Part shown: positions 6,619 through 11,928 of the stretch, piece by piece
Layout: every line of letters starts with the position of its first letter
How positions within the stretch are numbered: the first letter of the stretch is position 1
Assembly: GCA_964426305.1 (NCBI GenBank)
Contig: CAYRPO010000012.1
Span: 1-18,622 of the forward strand
Direction: 5' to 3'
Length of the DNA: 18,622 nt
Origin: CAYRPO01 sp964426305
GTDB taxonomy: Bacteria; Patescibacteriota; Saccharimonadia; Saccharimonadales; CAIOMD01
The notes under the pieces: model-generated
The model's database searches: none
The model's input: the letters and a program-made list of their open reading frames with translations, nothing else
What the model was told of the DNA's origin: nothing
Made by a program: the position numbers and the translations under genes

Positions 6619-7161
6619 TTAGTCTGCCTTCCTGATCATTTCGTCTTGTTGCAGGGAGATTGATGTGTCTGATGATGACCTGGAATTGATGCGAATCTTT
6701 TGCTTCGAGTCGGTATTGCCTGTGGATATGTTGTTAGATGAGATTGATACGTTGGTTATTGTGCCGTTTGATCTGACTGTTGTACTGCTCGAGCTGTTTT
6801 CTGGGATTGGCACATCTTCACCATTGACTGTAAGGCTAGCGGTTGATGATTCGGCTGTGTTGTTTGAGGCCGAAATATGTAGGTCAACAGTGGAGCTTTG
6901 GGATGCGCTCGAAGTAGACCCAGGACTGAGCGTGCGTGCCTCGAGTGGTTGAGTTGGTCTTGCGTCTGCTTGCGGCAAGCTGGGGTCTGCGAGCGATGGC
7001 GTCAATGTGCGTGAACCGCCTGTTCCGGTAGCGAGTGCTGCGCCGATCGGCATAAATGCTGCAAGAAACAGTGCGGCTATGGCGCGACGTGACAGTCGAT
7101 GATGTAGTGATGAGCCCTCATGATACCTGTTCGCAGGATCTTGAAAATAGTTAAATCTCAT
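6619..7161 (-). CDS. Secreted or membrane-tethered Ser/Thr-rich protein
   Basis: 180 aa from the ATG at 7161; family not recognised. A frame reaching back to 7269 exists, but its first codon overlaps the promoter -10. The ATG at 7161 has a G-rich ribosome binding site (GGGGGG) three bases upstream. The protein has a ~26-residue polar, basic N-terminus (SRRA), then a hydrophobic segment about 27-44 ending in an ALA cleavage motif, which suggests an exported protein with a long N-region. The rest is Ser/Thr/Asn-rich and of low complexity, with short strands such as VDLHISASNN, ASLTVNGEDV and ITNVSISSNN that could build a beta structure. It is the first gene of the leftward surface-protein operon. 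Confidence 0.75.
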   Translation of the reverse strand: MRFNYFQDPANRYHEGSSLHHRLSRRAIAALFLAAFMPIGAALATGTGGSRTLTPSLADPSLPQADARPTQPLEARTLSPGSTSSASQSSTVDLHISASNNTAESSTASLTVNGEDVPIPENSSSSTTVRSNGTITNVSISSNNISTGNTDSKQKIRINSRSSSDTSISLQQDEMIRKAD

Positions 7162-7267
7162 ATACCCCCCAAACAAAATTACGTGAACGTACGTTTTGCT
7201 TTGTTGATGTATGTGATTGTTACGTGTGGGTCTTACGTATTGAGAGTTAGCATGTTGCTTTGCTACC

Positions 7268-7297
7268 ATTATAATCCCGCTGTCTATGACTTAGCAA
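7268..7297 (-). promoter_or_regulatory. Promoter for the surface-protein operon
   Basis: On the minus strand TTGCTA (7297-7292) and TATAAT (7273-7268) are separated by 18 bases. The predicted start near 7261 gives a ~100-nt leader before the 180-aa gene. Its perfect -10 is the best promoter on this strand upstream of the operon. Confidence 0.6.
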
Positions 7298-7312
7298 TGC
7301 AAAATTGGTTAG

Positions 7313-7321
7313 TTATCCACA
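7313..7321 (+). promoter_or_regulatory. Perfect DnaA-box-like 9-mer
   Basis: TTATCCACA matches the canonical DnaA box exactly and lies in the intergenic region between the leftward surface operon and the rightward tRNA-Thr. A single site does not make an origin; it could be a regulatory site or chance. Confidence 0.35.
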
Positions 7322-7372
7322 GGTACTTTGTGACATAGCGCATAGTAAGATGTATGAAAACAGGGGTACATT

Positions 7373-7381
7373 TGATATGAT
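7373..7381 (+). promoter_or_regulatory. Extended -10 promoter for the tRNA-Thr/tRNA-Gly unit
   Basis: TG-A-TATGAT gives a predicted transcription start near 7388, seven bases before the tRNA-Thr 5' end. The -35 region is poor, as is usual when the TG extension is present. Confidence 0.5.
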
Positions 7382-7394
7382 ATGACAGGTTTTT

Positions 7395-7471
7395 GCCACC
7401 TTAGCTCAGTTGGCTAGAGCACCACTTTCGTAAAGTGGGGGTCTGGGGTTCGAATCCCCAAGGTGGCTCCA
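7395..7471 (+). tRNA. tRNA-Thr(CGU)
   Basis: Complete cloverleaf: acceptor GCCACCT/AGGTGGC, D-stem GCTC/GAGC, anticodon stem CCACT/AGTGG with loop TTCGTAA (anticodon CGT, reads ACG), T-stem TGGGG/CCCCA. The discriminator base is T at 7468 and CCA is encoded at 7469-7471. The U73 discriminator matters for the T-box proposed upstream of thrS. Confidence 0.97.
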
Positions 7472-7484
7472 TAAGTGAACAGGG

Positions 7485-7662
7485 AATGCGGGTGTCGTAT
7501 AACGGCTATTATGTAGCCTTCCCAAGGCTGAGACGCGGGTGAGAAGCGCCAGCGGCGCTTCGCAAGGCAATCTACTCTTGAAAACTTGTTTTCATAGATG
7601 TAGTTGCGGGGTCGCCGAAGGTGACCGACTCCTGGGGAGTTGAACCAGGTATACTTAACAAG
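7485..7662 (+). repeat. 178-bp duplication unit in front of tRNA-Gly
   Basis: The 56 bases at 7485-7540 recur identically at 7663-7718. The 122 bases between the copies are full of inverted repeats: GAAGCGCC-AGC-GGCGCTTC (7543-7561), a TGAAAAC-TT-GTTTTCA hairpin, GTCGCC-GAA-GGTGAC, and ACTCC-TGG-GGAGT. It could be a tandem duplication whose first tRNA has decayed or a remnant of an element inserted in the T-loop of tRNA-Gly. Confidence 0.7.
7488..7540 (+). pseudogene. Truncated tRNA-Gly(CCC) copy
   Basis: The first 53 nt of the intact tRNA-Gly at 7666 are repeated here without a change, through the 5' strand of the T-stem plus one T. The T-loop, the 3' T-strand and the acceptor 3' strand are replaced by unrelated hairpin-rich sequence, so it cannot form an acceptor stem. 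Confidence 0.9.
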
Positions 7663-7665
7663 AAT

Positions 7666-7740
7666 GCGGGTGTCGTATAACGGCTATTATGTAGCCTTCC
7701 CAAGGCTGAGACGCGGGTTCGACTCCCGCCACCCGCACCA
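7666..7740 (+). tRNA. tRNA-Gly(CCC)
   Basis: Acceptor GCGGGTG/CACCCGC, anticodon stem TAGCC/GGCTG with loop TTCCCAA (anticodon CCC, reads GGG), T-stem GCGGG/CCCGC with loop TTCGACT, discriminator A and encoded CCA at 7738-7740. It lies downstream of tRNA-Thr and the truncated copy, probably on one transcript. Confidence 0.96.
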
Positions 7741-7809
7741 ATACGTTTTTCAACAGCACACACTTGTCTGGTGTGTACGAGGAGTATACTTACAGCAAAG
7801 TATCCAAAC

Positions 7810-8166
7810 ATGAGTTTATTTACTAAAAAATATTTTCAAGATCGCTTACTGCTTCTGCTCAACATCACCGTTGTGCTCATGGCTGTCTTTAGTGTCCTCG
7901 TCGTACTGTTCCGTATCGATACGAGTCAGTCGGTTGCGATTATTCGCTGGCAATCACAACTTGGACTTGCTGGGTTTGAACGGGCAGCCTCGACGCAGTT
8001 GTATAGCTTTGTTGTAGCAAGTATTTTGTTTGCCACAACAGCCGTCTTCTTGAGTGCGAGACTATTCCATATCAAACGATACCTAAGCGTGGTATGTTTG
8101 TCTCTGACCGTTTTAACACTTCTGCTCAATATCATAGTTAGTTTCTCGATCCTGAGTCTACAATAG
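7810..8166 (+). CDS. Small integral membrane protein
   Basis: 118 aa; not recognised. Three strongly hydrophobic segments at about 12-33, 63-84 and 92-113 suggest three transmembrane helices, with a short polar loop between the first two (about 34-60). The ATG at 7810 is preferred over a GTG 13 codons upstream. A -10 box TATACT at 7785-7790 would start transcription about 13 bases before the ATG, and no Shine-Dalgarno is visible. It ends five bases before the next glycosyltransferase gene, so it may be a membrane partner of that enzyme (inferred from position only). Confidence 0.75.
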   Translation: MSLFTKKYFQDRLLLLLNITVVLMAVFSVLVVLFRIDTSQSVAIIRWQSQLGLAGFERAASTQLYSFVVASILFATTAVFLSARLFHIKRYLSVVCLSLTVLTLLLNIIVSFSILSLQ

Positions 8167-8171
8167 TACTC

Positions 8172-9782
8172 ATGAAAAACATTGAAATTCCATATGTTCA
8201 AGAACGTGACAAGGTATATCGTTGGTTTGAGCGTCTACCTGGTATTTTGAGCTGGCTGCTATTGGCACTGCCGATCATTTTAAGTATTTTGAGCCCAACC
8301 GTAGCGGCGTATTTTGTGATTGCATATTTGCTGGTCTGGTTTATAAAAACGTTTGTGATGAATGTGCGGATGGTGCAAGGATACAGATATCTGCAGCAAA
8401 ATATGTCCTATGATTGGATGCTTATGTTGCAGCAGCTCGACAACCCCGAGGAGGCATTTAAGCAATACGAGCAGGGAATATCCCCAAAGTGGCATTATAA
8501 AAATTTAGTGAAGTCGCATTTGCGTCGTGGTACGTGGCCGAAGAGTGACGATATATATCACGTTGTTATTATCGCTGTCTACAATGAGACGCGCGACGTC
8601 GTAGAGCCGACTATCCAATCGTTATTACGATCAACATATGACATGAAGCGAGTGTTTTTATTTTTTGCCTATGAAGAGCGAGGAGGTCAGGCGACTGAAG
8701 ACACGATCCTTGCTCTGACGAGACAATATGAACACGATTTTGGCTCGGTCCAGGCTATTAAGCATCCGAGTGACATACAGGGCGAGGTTATAGGTAAAGG
8801 AGGAAACATCACCTATGCCGGCCGTCAGGCTCAGCAGTTTCTTTCAAGCATGAACATCGCGCCTCAGCATACAATTGTTACCACACTTGATAGTGATAAT
8901 CGTCCGCATCCACAGTACTTTGCCGCAGTCAGTTATGCATTCTTAGCCTGTCCAGATCCCATTCGTGCCTCGTTCCAGCCTATATCAATTTTTACAAACA
9001 ATATCTGGGATGTACCTGCGCCAATGCGCGTCGTTGCTACGGGTAACTCATTTTGGAATATAGTATTGTCGCTGCGACCGCATATGTTGCGTAACTTTGC
9101 TGCGCACTCTCAGAGTATGCAGACGCTGATTGATACAGACTTCTGGAGTGTTCGTACAATCGTAGAAGATGGCCATCAGTTTTGGCGCACGTATTTCCGC
9201 TATAATGGCAATAACGAAGTATATCCGATCCTGGTGCCAATTTATCAAGATGCTGTTTTATCTAGCAAGTATATGGCTACCCTCAAGGCTCAGTTTATAC
9301 AGGTGAGGCGCTGGGCTTGGGGAGCGAGTGATGTGGCATATGTTCTGCATACTGGCTGGCGGCACAGGAATAAGGTGCCGAAAATTGATCTCTTTTTCAA
9401 GACCGCACGGCTTATCGAAGGCCATGTGTCTTGGGCTACGGCCCCGCTGTTGTTGTTGTTGGGTGCTTTCGTGCCCCTATACTTGTCACCGCAAGCCGAC
9501 TCTAGCCTTATTGCGAATCAGCTACCAATCATCGCTAGTCGTATTCAGACTGTTGCCATGGTTGGTTTGTTTGTGAGTATATATTTGAGCATTCGTCTAC
9601 TACCTCCCAAGCCTACCCGGTACAAAAAACACAAAAATGTATTCATGATCTTACAGTGGGTACTGCTGCCTGTTACTACTATACTGTACAGCTCGTTTGC
9701 GGCAATAAACTCCCAGACCAGGTTGATATTCGGAAAGTATCTGGGCAAATTTGACGTTACCGAAAAAGCCGTCAAAAAGTAG
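8172..9782 (+). CDS. Membrane-embedded family 2 glycosyltransferase (QxxRW type)
   Basis: 536 aa. It is expected to be a processive or semi-processive sugar transferase using a nucleotide-sugar and extending a cell-surface glycan. Two membrane segments lie at about 22-62. The GT-A catalytic domain (about 126-390) shows VVIIAVYNE, the metal-binding DSD (240-242, in TTLDSDNRPHP), the catalytic ED (332-333, VEDGHQFW) and QVRRW (377-381). This arrangement is known from cellulose/hyaluronan-synthase-like enzymes. Two to three further membrane helices follow at about 415-515. The ATG lies seven bases after a TACAAT at 8159-8164 inside the end of the previous gene, with no good Shine-Dalgarno; a leaderless transcript or coupling to the preceding gene are both possible. 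Substrate and product cannot be read from the sequence. Confidence 0.9.
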   Translation: MKNIEIPYVQERDKVYRWFERLPGILSWLLLALPIILSILSPTVAAYFVIAYLLVWFIKTFVMNVRMVQGYRYLQQNMSYDWMLMLQQLDNPEEAFKQYEQGISPKWHYKNLVKSHLRRGTWPKSDDIYHVVIIAVYNETRDVVEPTIQSLLRSTYDMKRVFLFFAYEERGGQATEDTILALTRQYEHDFGSVQAIKHPSDIQGEVIGKGGNITYAGRQAQQFLSSMNIAPQHTIVTTLDSDNRPHPQYFAAVSYAFLACPDPIRASFQPISIFTNNIWDVPAPMRVVATGNSFWNIVLSLRPHMLRNFAAHSQSMQTLIDTDFWSVRTIVEDGHQFWRTYFRYNGNNEVYPILVPIYQDAVLSSKYMATLKAQFIQVRRWAWGASDVAYVLHTGWRHRNKVPKIDLFFKTARLIEGHVSWATAPLLLLLGAFVPLYLSPQADSSLIANQLPIIASRIQTVAMVGLFVSIYLSIRLLPPKPTRYKKHKNVFMILQWVLLPVTTILYSSFAAINSQTRLIFGKYLGKFDVTEKAVKK

Positions 9783-9792
9783 GATACATTAT

Positions 9793-10224
9793 TTATTCAA
9801 CAAGTTTTTGCTGAATCTGCTTGGAGCGATATGAACAGTATTTGATCGCGGCAGTTTTATCGTACCGGTCGAGCACTTTTTTTGTGTGCTTTGCGATTGT
9901 GGTGGTAGATATATTTGGTGCAATAGGCTTATGTTTTAAAATCTCTTGCACTATGGTTTCGCATAGCGCACTTGCGTCGGGGACGGCATGGGGACTGTGA
10001 TCCAAAGATTTTACGACACTCATGTATAGCGTGTCACGCATAAAGGCATCCATGTTTTTGTCAGTGTGTTGTACGGCGAGACAGTCGCGTAAGTCAAATT
10101 CTTCACGCGATGTGCTAATTGCACGACACGACAGACACTCTCGACGTCTCCAGACTCGACCGGCACGTATATTTGACCTACTATTCGTTACGCGCGTTTT
10201 TGCACCGCAATAGACACATACCAT
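9793..10224 (-). CDS. nrdR: Divergent NrdR-type transcriptional regulator
   Basis: 143 aa, close to the usual 150. NrdR represses ribonucleotide reductase genes by sensing ATP/dATP. The N-terminal zinc ribbon has Cys3, Cys6, Cys30 and Cys33, and the basic stretch RVWRRRECLSC matches the family signature RRRECLxC. An ATP-cone-like domain follows at about 48-135 but is poorly conserved. The gene converges with the glycosyltransferase (10 bp gap). No Shine-Dalgarno is visible before the ATG. The 20 bases upstream contain an imperfect palindrome TGTCAA-TATG-TTGTCA, a possible operator. No nrd structural gene is in the window, so the assignment rests on the zinc ribbon and the length. Confidence 0.8.
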   Translation of the reverse strand: MVCVYCGAKTRVTNSRSNIRAGRVWRRRECLSCRAISTSREEFDLRDCLAVQHTDKNMDAFMRDTLYMSVVKSLDHSPHAVPDASALCETIVQEILKHKPIAPNISTTTIAKHTKKVLDRYDKTAAIKYCSYRSKQIQQKLVE

Positions 10225-10289
10225 GACAACATATTGACATACAGCTATTGAAAAAGCTAGTGGATAACATTTATTTTTGTGTGGATTAA
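10225..10289. promoter_or_regulatory. nrdR upstream region with two DnaA-box-like 9-mers
   Basis: Between the nrdR start and the terminator at 10290 lie AGTGGATAA and TGTGGATTA. Read on the minus strand these are TTATCCACT and TAATCCACA, each one base from the DnaA box TTATCCACA and in the same orientation about 20 bp apart. The function is inferred at best; a link to replication-coupled nucleotide control would be plausible for nrdR. Confidence 0.3.
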
Positions 10290-10327
10290 AAAACCACCTC
10301 TTCTCGTTGTCGAGAAAAGGTGGTTTT
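10290..10327 (-). terminator. Strong bidirectional-looking terminator hairpin
   Basis: 17-bp arms with one mismatch (AAAACCACC...CTCG against CGAG...GGTGGTTTT) around the loop TTGT. On the minus strand it is followed by a T-rich tail and ends the short transcription unit that starts near 10479. It isolates that unit from nrdR. Confidence 0.9.
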
Positions 10328-10343
10328 GGATTCGAACTGATCG

Positions 10344-10460
10344 TTAGTTTGTGGCGGCTGAAACGCGTCGGCTACGACGGATGCGGTTCACAAACAATTT
10401 TGATGAGTGCAGCTCTTCGTAGAACAGCTGAAAGCTGTCCAACGTGGAATTGTTCCTCAA
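10344..10460 (-). CDS. Probable 38-aa basic peptide in its own transcription unit
   Basis: The reading frame starts at TTG (10460-10458) with GAGG eight bases upstream and ends at TAA. The product has a mixed N-terminal half with FQLFYEELHSS and a very basic C-terminal half (VNRIRRSRRV). I do not recognise it; a small ribosome- or nucleic-acid-binding peptide would fit the charge. Support is the exact fit between a near-consensus promoter (10486-10514), a ~19-nt leader with the ribosome site, the frame, and a strong terminator. The same stretch can also fold (ACAGCT-TTC-AGCTGT; CGTCG-TAGC-CGACG; GTTTGTG/CACAAAC near the end), so a ~190-nt small RNA is the main alternative. Confidence 0.5.
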   Translation of the reverse strand: MRNNSTLDSFQLFYEELHSSKLFVNRIRRSRRVSAATN

Positions 10461-10485
10461 GCAAATCGCCTCGTTTAACCTGTTA

Positions 10486-10514
10486 ATTATACAAAATACG
10501 AACAAACAAGTCAA
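10486..10514 (-). promoter_or_regulatory. Near-consensus promoter of the short leftward unit
   Basis: On the minus strand TTGACT (10514-10509) and TATAAT (10491-10486) are separated by exactly 17 bases. The predicted start is near 10479. Confidence 0.85.
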
Positions 10515-10583
10515 TACTTTGCAACAAGCATTACCTCTGTTGGCTTTATTGTATGGACTCAAAGCCGTATACTGTCAGCTAGT

Positions 10584-11330
10584 ATGAAGTTTTCTCCCCG
10601 ATACACCGTTGTAGTGCCAGCTTTCCGCGAGGGAGGAATTATTGGTTCAAGTTTGCGACTACTGTCGGCCGAGTTAAAAAAAAATAAGCAGCTCTTTGAG
10701 CAGCTAGAGGTGATAGTTGTTGCGGCCGATGGTGGTGACGACACGGTAGAAATTGCCCGTCAGCACGTTGCAGATTTTAAGAGTCTGCGGATTATTGAGC
10801 CTGGCATGAAAGTAGGAAAGGGACGGGACGTGCGAGAGGGTGTGCTTGCTGCAAAAGGAGACTATGTATTGTTCACGGACGCTGACATGGCTACGCACCC
10901 AAAATACATTCGAGCGGCTTTTCAAGAACTCCAGGACGGTGCCGACGTAGTGATTGGTGTTCGACCTTTAGCAAAGATACACAATACGTTGCTTCGCAGG
11001 TTGCGTTCAGTATGTTCAAATGCACTTATTCGGGTTATGGCCGTGCCAGGCGTTCATGACACGCAATGCGGTTTCAAGGGCTTTCGCCTTGATGCAGCAC
11101 GAACATTGTTTGCGCCTCTCGAAACATTGGGTTGGGGTTTCGATATTGAGATCCTAGCGCGCGCACGAGTCAAGAAATTTACCATTCGACAATTGTCTAT
11201 ACCCGACTGGTATGACCCAAAAATCGGCAAGCAAGGCCTTGCTGGCGAGTCGGATCTACACGCTAACGTACGTACTTTGGCAGAATTATTGCGCATCACA
11301 AAAAGGCGCCTTACAGGCGCCTACAAGTAG
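10584..11330 (+). CDS. Family 2 glycosyltransferase, polyprenyl-phosphate sugar transferase (ALG5/DPM1-like)
   Basis: 248 aa. It is expected to transfer a sugar from a nucleotide-sugar to a polyprenyl phosphate at the inner membrane face, feeding glycan assembly. GT-A features are YTVVVPAFREGG at the N-terminus, VVAADGGDDT (45-54), the metal site DAD at 99-101 (FTDADMATHP), and DTQCGFKGF at 159-167, a signature of the ALG5/DPM1 group, with GWGFDIEIL at 183-191. There is no membrane helix. TATACT at 10568-10573 sits ten bases before the ATG and no Shine-Dalgarno is seen, so the leader is very short or absent. The last codons overlap the terminator hairpin of the convergent tRNA-Val. The sugar is not determined. 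Confidence 0.9.
   Translation: MKFSPRYTVVVPAFREGGIIGSSLRLLSAELKKNKQLFEQLEVIVVAADGGDDTVEIARQHVADFKSLRIIEPGMKVGKGRDVREGVLAAKGDYVLFTDADMATHPKYIRAAFQELQDGADVVIGVRPLAKIHNTLLRRLRSVCSNALIRVMAVPGVHDTQCGFKGFRLDAARTLFAPLETLGWGFDIEILARARVKKFTIRQLSIPDWYDPKIGKQGLAGESDLHANVRTLAELLRITKRRLTGAYK
11299..11322 (-). terminator. tRNA-Val terminator inside the glycosyltransferase 3' end
   Basis: AGGCGCC/GGCGCCT (11304-11310, 11316-11322) around a five-base loop is followed on the minus strand by TTTTT (11303-11299). On the plus strand there is also a T-run at 11332-11336, so it may help terminate both convergent units. It is embedded in the last codons of the glycosyltransferase. Confidence 0.8.
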
Positions 11331-11350
11331 CTTTTTGTTCTGTGCATGCA

Positions 11351-11427
11351 TGGTGGATCCGACAGGACTCGAACCTGTGGCCTCTTCCACGTCAAGGAAA
11401 CGCTCTAGCCAACTGAGCTACGGATCC
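11351..11427 (-). tRNA. tRNA-Val(GAC)
   Basis: On the minus strand: acceptor GGATCCG/CGGATCC, D-stem GCTC/GAGC, anticodon stem TTTCC/GGAAG with loop TTGACGT (anticodon GAC, reads GTC and GTT), T-stem ACAGG/CCTGT with loop TTCGAGT, discriminator A and encoded CCA at 11353-11351. Confidence 0.97.
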
Positions 11428-11463
11428 CCATGCCTACACAGAAGATGTTAAAAACTGAAAGCT

Positions 11464-11492
11464 AGTATAGCAACAACAGGGGTATCGTGCAA
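11464..11492 (-). promoter_or_regulatory. tRNA-Val promoter
   Basis: On the minus strand TTGCAC (11492-11487), a 17-base spacer ending in TGC, and TATACT (11469-11464): a good -35 plus an extended -10. The predicted start near 11457 gives a ~30-nt 5' leader to the tRNA. Confidence 0.85.
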
Positions 11493-11544
11493 CCGGGCGT
11501 CGTATGGCCTGATCGGGCAAACTGGCTACCCAGGGTCGAACTAT

Positions 11545-11569
11545 GTATCCACAGGAAACTGTGGAATAC
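11545..11569. promoter_or_regulatory. Stable GAAA-tetraloop hairpin
   Basis: GTATCCACAG and CTGTGGAATAC pair with one bulged base around the loop GAAA. The left arm also contains GTATCCACA, one base from a DnaA box. No T-run follows. It lies between divergent transcription of tRNA-Val and the thrS leader; its role is unknown. Confidence 0.5.
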
Positions 11570-11580
11570 TCGCCAATATT

Positions 11581-11604
11581 AGGCTAGCAATATACGGCTA
11601 GCCT
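11581..11604. promoter_or_regulatory. Perfect 8-bp inverted repeat, operator-like
   Basis: AGGCTAGC and GCTAGCCT are separated by eight bases, and the repeat ends three bases before a possible -10 (TATACT, 11608-11613) for the thrS leader. No T-run follows. The position over the expected -35 suggests a regulator-binding site (inferred). Confidence 0.5.
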
Positions 11605-11607
11605 ATG

Positions 11608-11613
11608 TATACT
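11608..11613 (+). promoter_or_regulatory. Possible -10 box of the thrS leader RNA
   Basis: TATACT lies upstream of the proposed T-box and would start a leader near 11620. No convincing -35 is seen 17 bases upstream; that area is taken by the inverted repeat at 11581-11604. A second -10-like TATAAT at 11893-11898 lies after the T-box terminator and would bypass it if active. Confidence 0.4.
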
Positions 11614-11624
11614 AGCAATAGGTG

Positions 11625-11888
11625 AAGTTTTGCAAAGGTGTGTTACACTGGTTAGGAAGAGCGATGACGCGACCTCACCAATCGTATCAGCTCCGTCGGC
11701 TGTGGTAGCGGACGTAATCGCGACCTCATAAGTGTCCTTTGTGCCATTGGTTGTCAATTTGGGAAACCAGCTGCGAGATCTGATAACCGCACAAAGGAAA
11801 GTCCGGTGGAACCTCCCGTTCAGGCGGGACCGAGACGCATGGAAGTAGTCAATGTACAATGTCGTACAATCTACTCCATGCGTTTTTT
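11625..11888 (+). ncRNA. Probable T-box riboswitch controlling thrS
   Basis: The 3' half has the T-box antiterminator architecture. Helix GUCCGG (11801-11806) pairs with CCG-A-GAC (11830-11836). A 7-nt bulge UGGAACC (11807-11813) matches the consensus UGGNACC, and a second helix UCCCG/CGGGA (11814-11818, 11825-11829) follows. Overlapping its 3' strand is a terminator: ACGCATGGAAGTAG against CTACTCCATGCGT with one bulge (11835-11883), then six T (11883-11888). G-U and A-U pairs can extend it into 11832-11834, making the two folds exclusive. Upstream, GCGATGACG/CGTAATCGC (11661-11669, 11713-11721) closes an arm with apical CAGC/GCTG, and a Thr codon ACC (11723-11725) sits at its base as a possible specifier. 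The bulge base A pairs with the U73 seen in tRNA-Thr at 7395. The canonical Stem I distal motifs are not evident. Confidence 0.75.
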
Positions 11889-11928
11889 GGTTTATAATCA
11901 GCAGTAACAAGGCAAAGGAGAAGATTCA

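Noticed and set aside
7313..7321. Replication origin at the perfect DnaA box
   Set aside because: A single exact box without a cluster, a DNA-unwinding element or neighbouring dnaA/dnaN is not enough.
7485..7740. CRISPR-like or tandem array reading of the tRNA-Gly duplication
   Set aside because: Only two copies, no spacers of regular size, and the repeat is clearly tRNA sequence.
7572..7811. Minus-strand 79-aa frame with GGGSRTRV
   Set aside because: It is the antisense translation of the tRNA-Gly gene, a common false ORF.
11212..11451. Plus-strand 79-aa frame with DPTGLEPVASSTS
   Set aside because: It is the antisense translation of tRNA-Val plus the overlapping end of the glycosyltransferase.
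11780..11830. RNase P RNA, suggested by AGGAAAGTCCGG-like wording
   Set aside because: The bases after this motif do not follow the RNase P consensus, and the thrS gene begins where the rest of the RNA would be.
11584..11910. Minus-strand 108-aa open frame opposite the thrS leader
   Set aside because: It covers the T-box fold, the terminator and the thrS promoter region, has no ribosome site, and is better explained as the shadow of a structured RNA.
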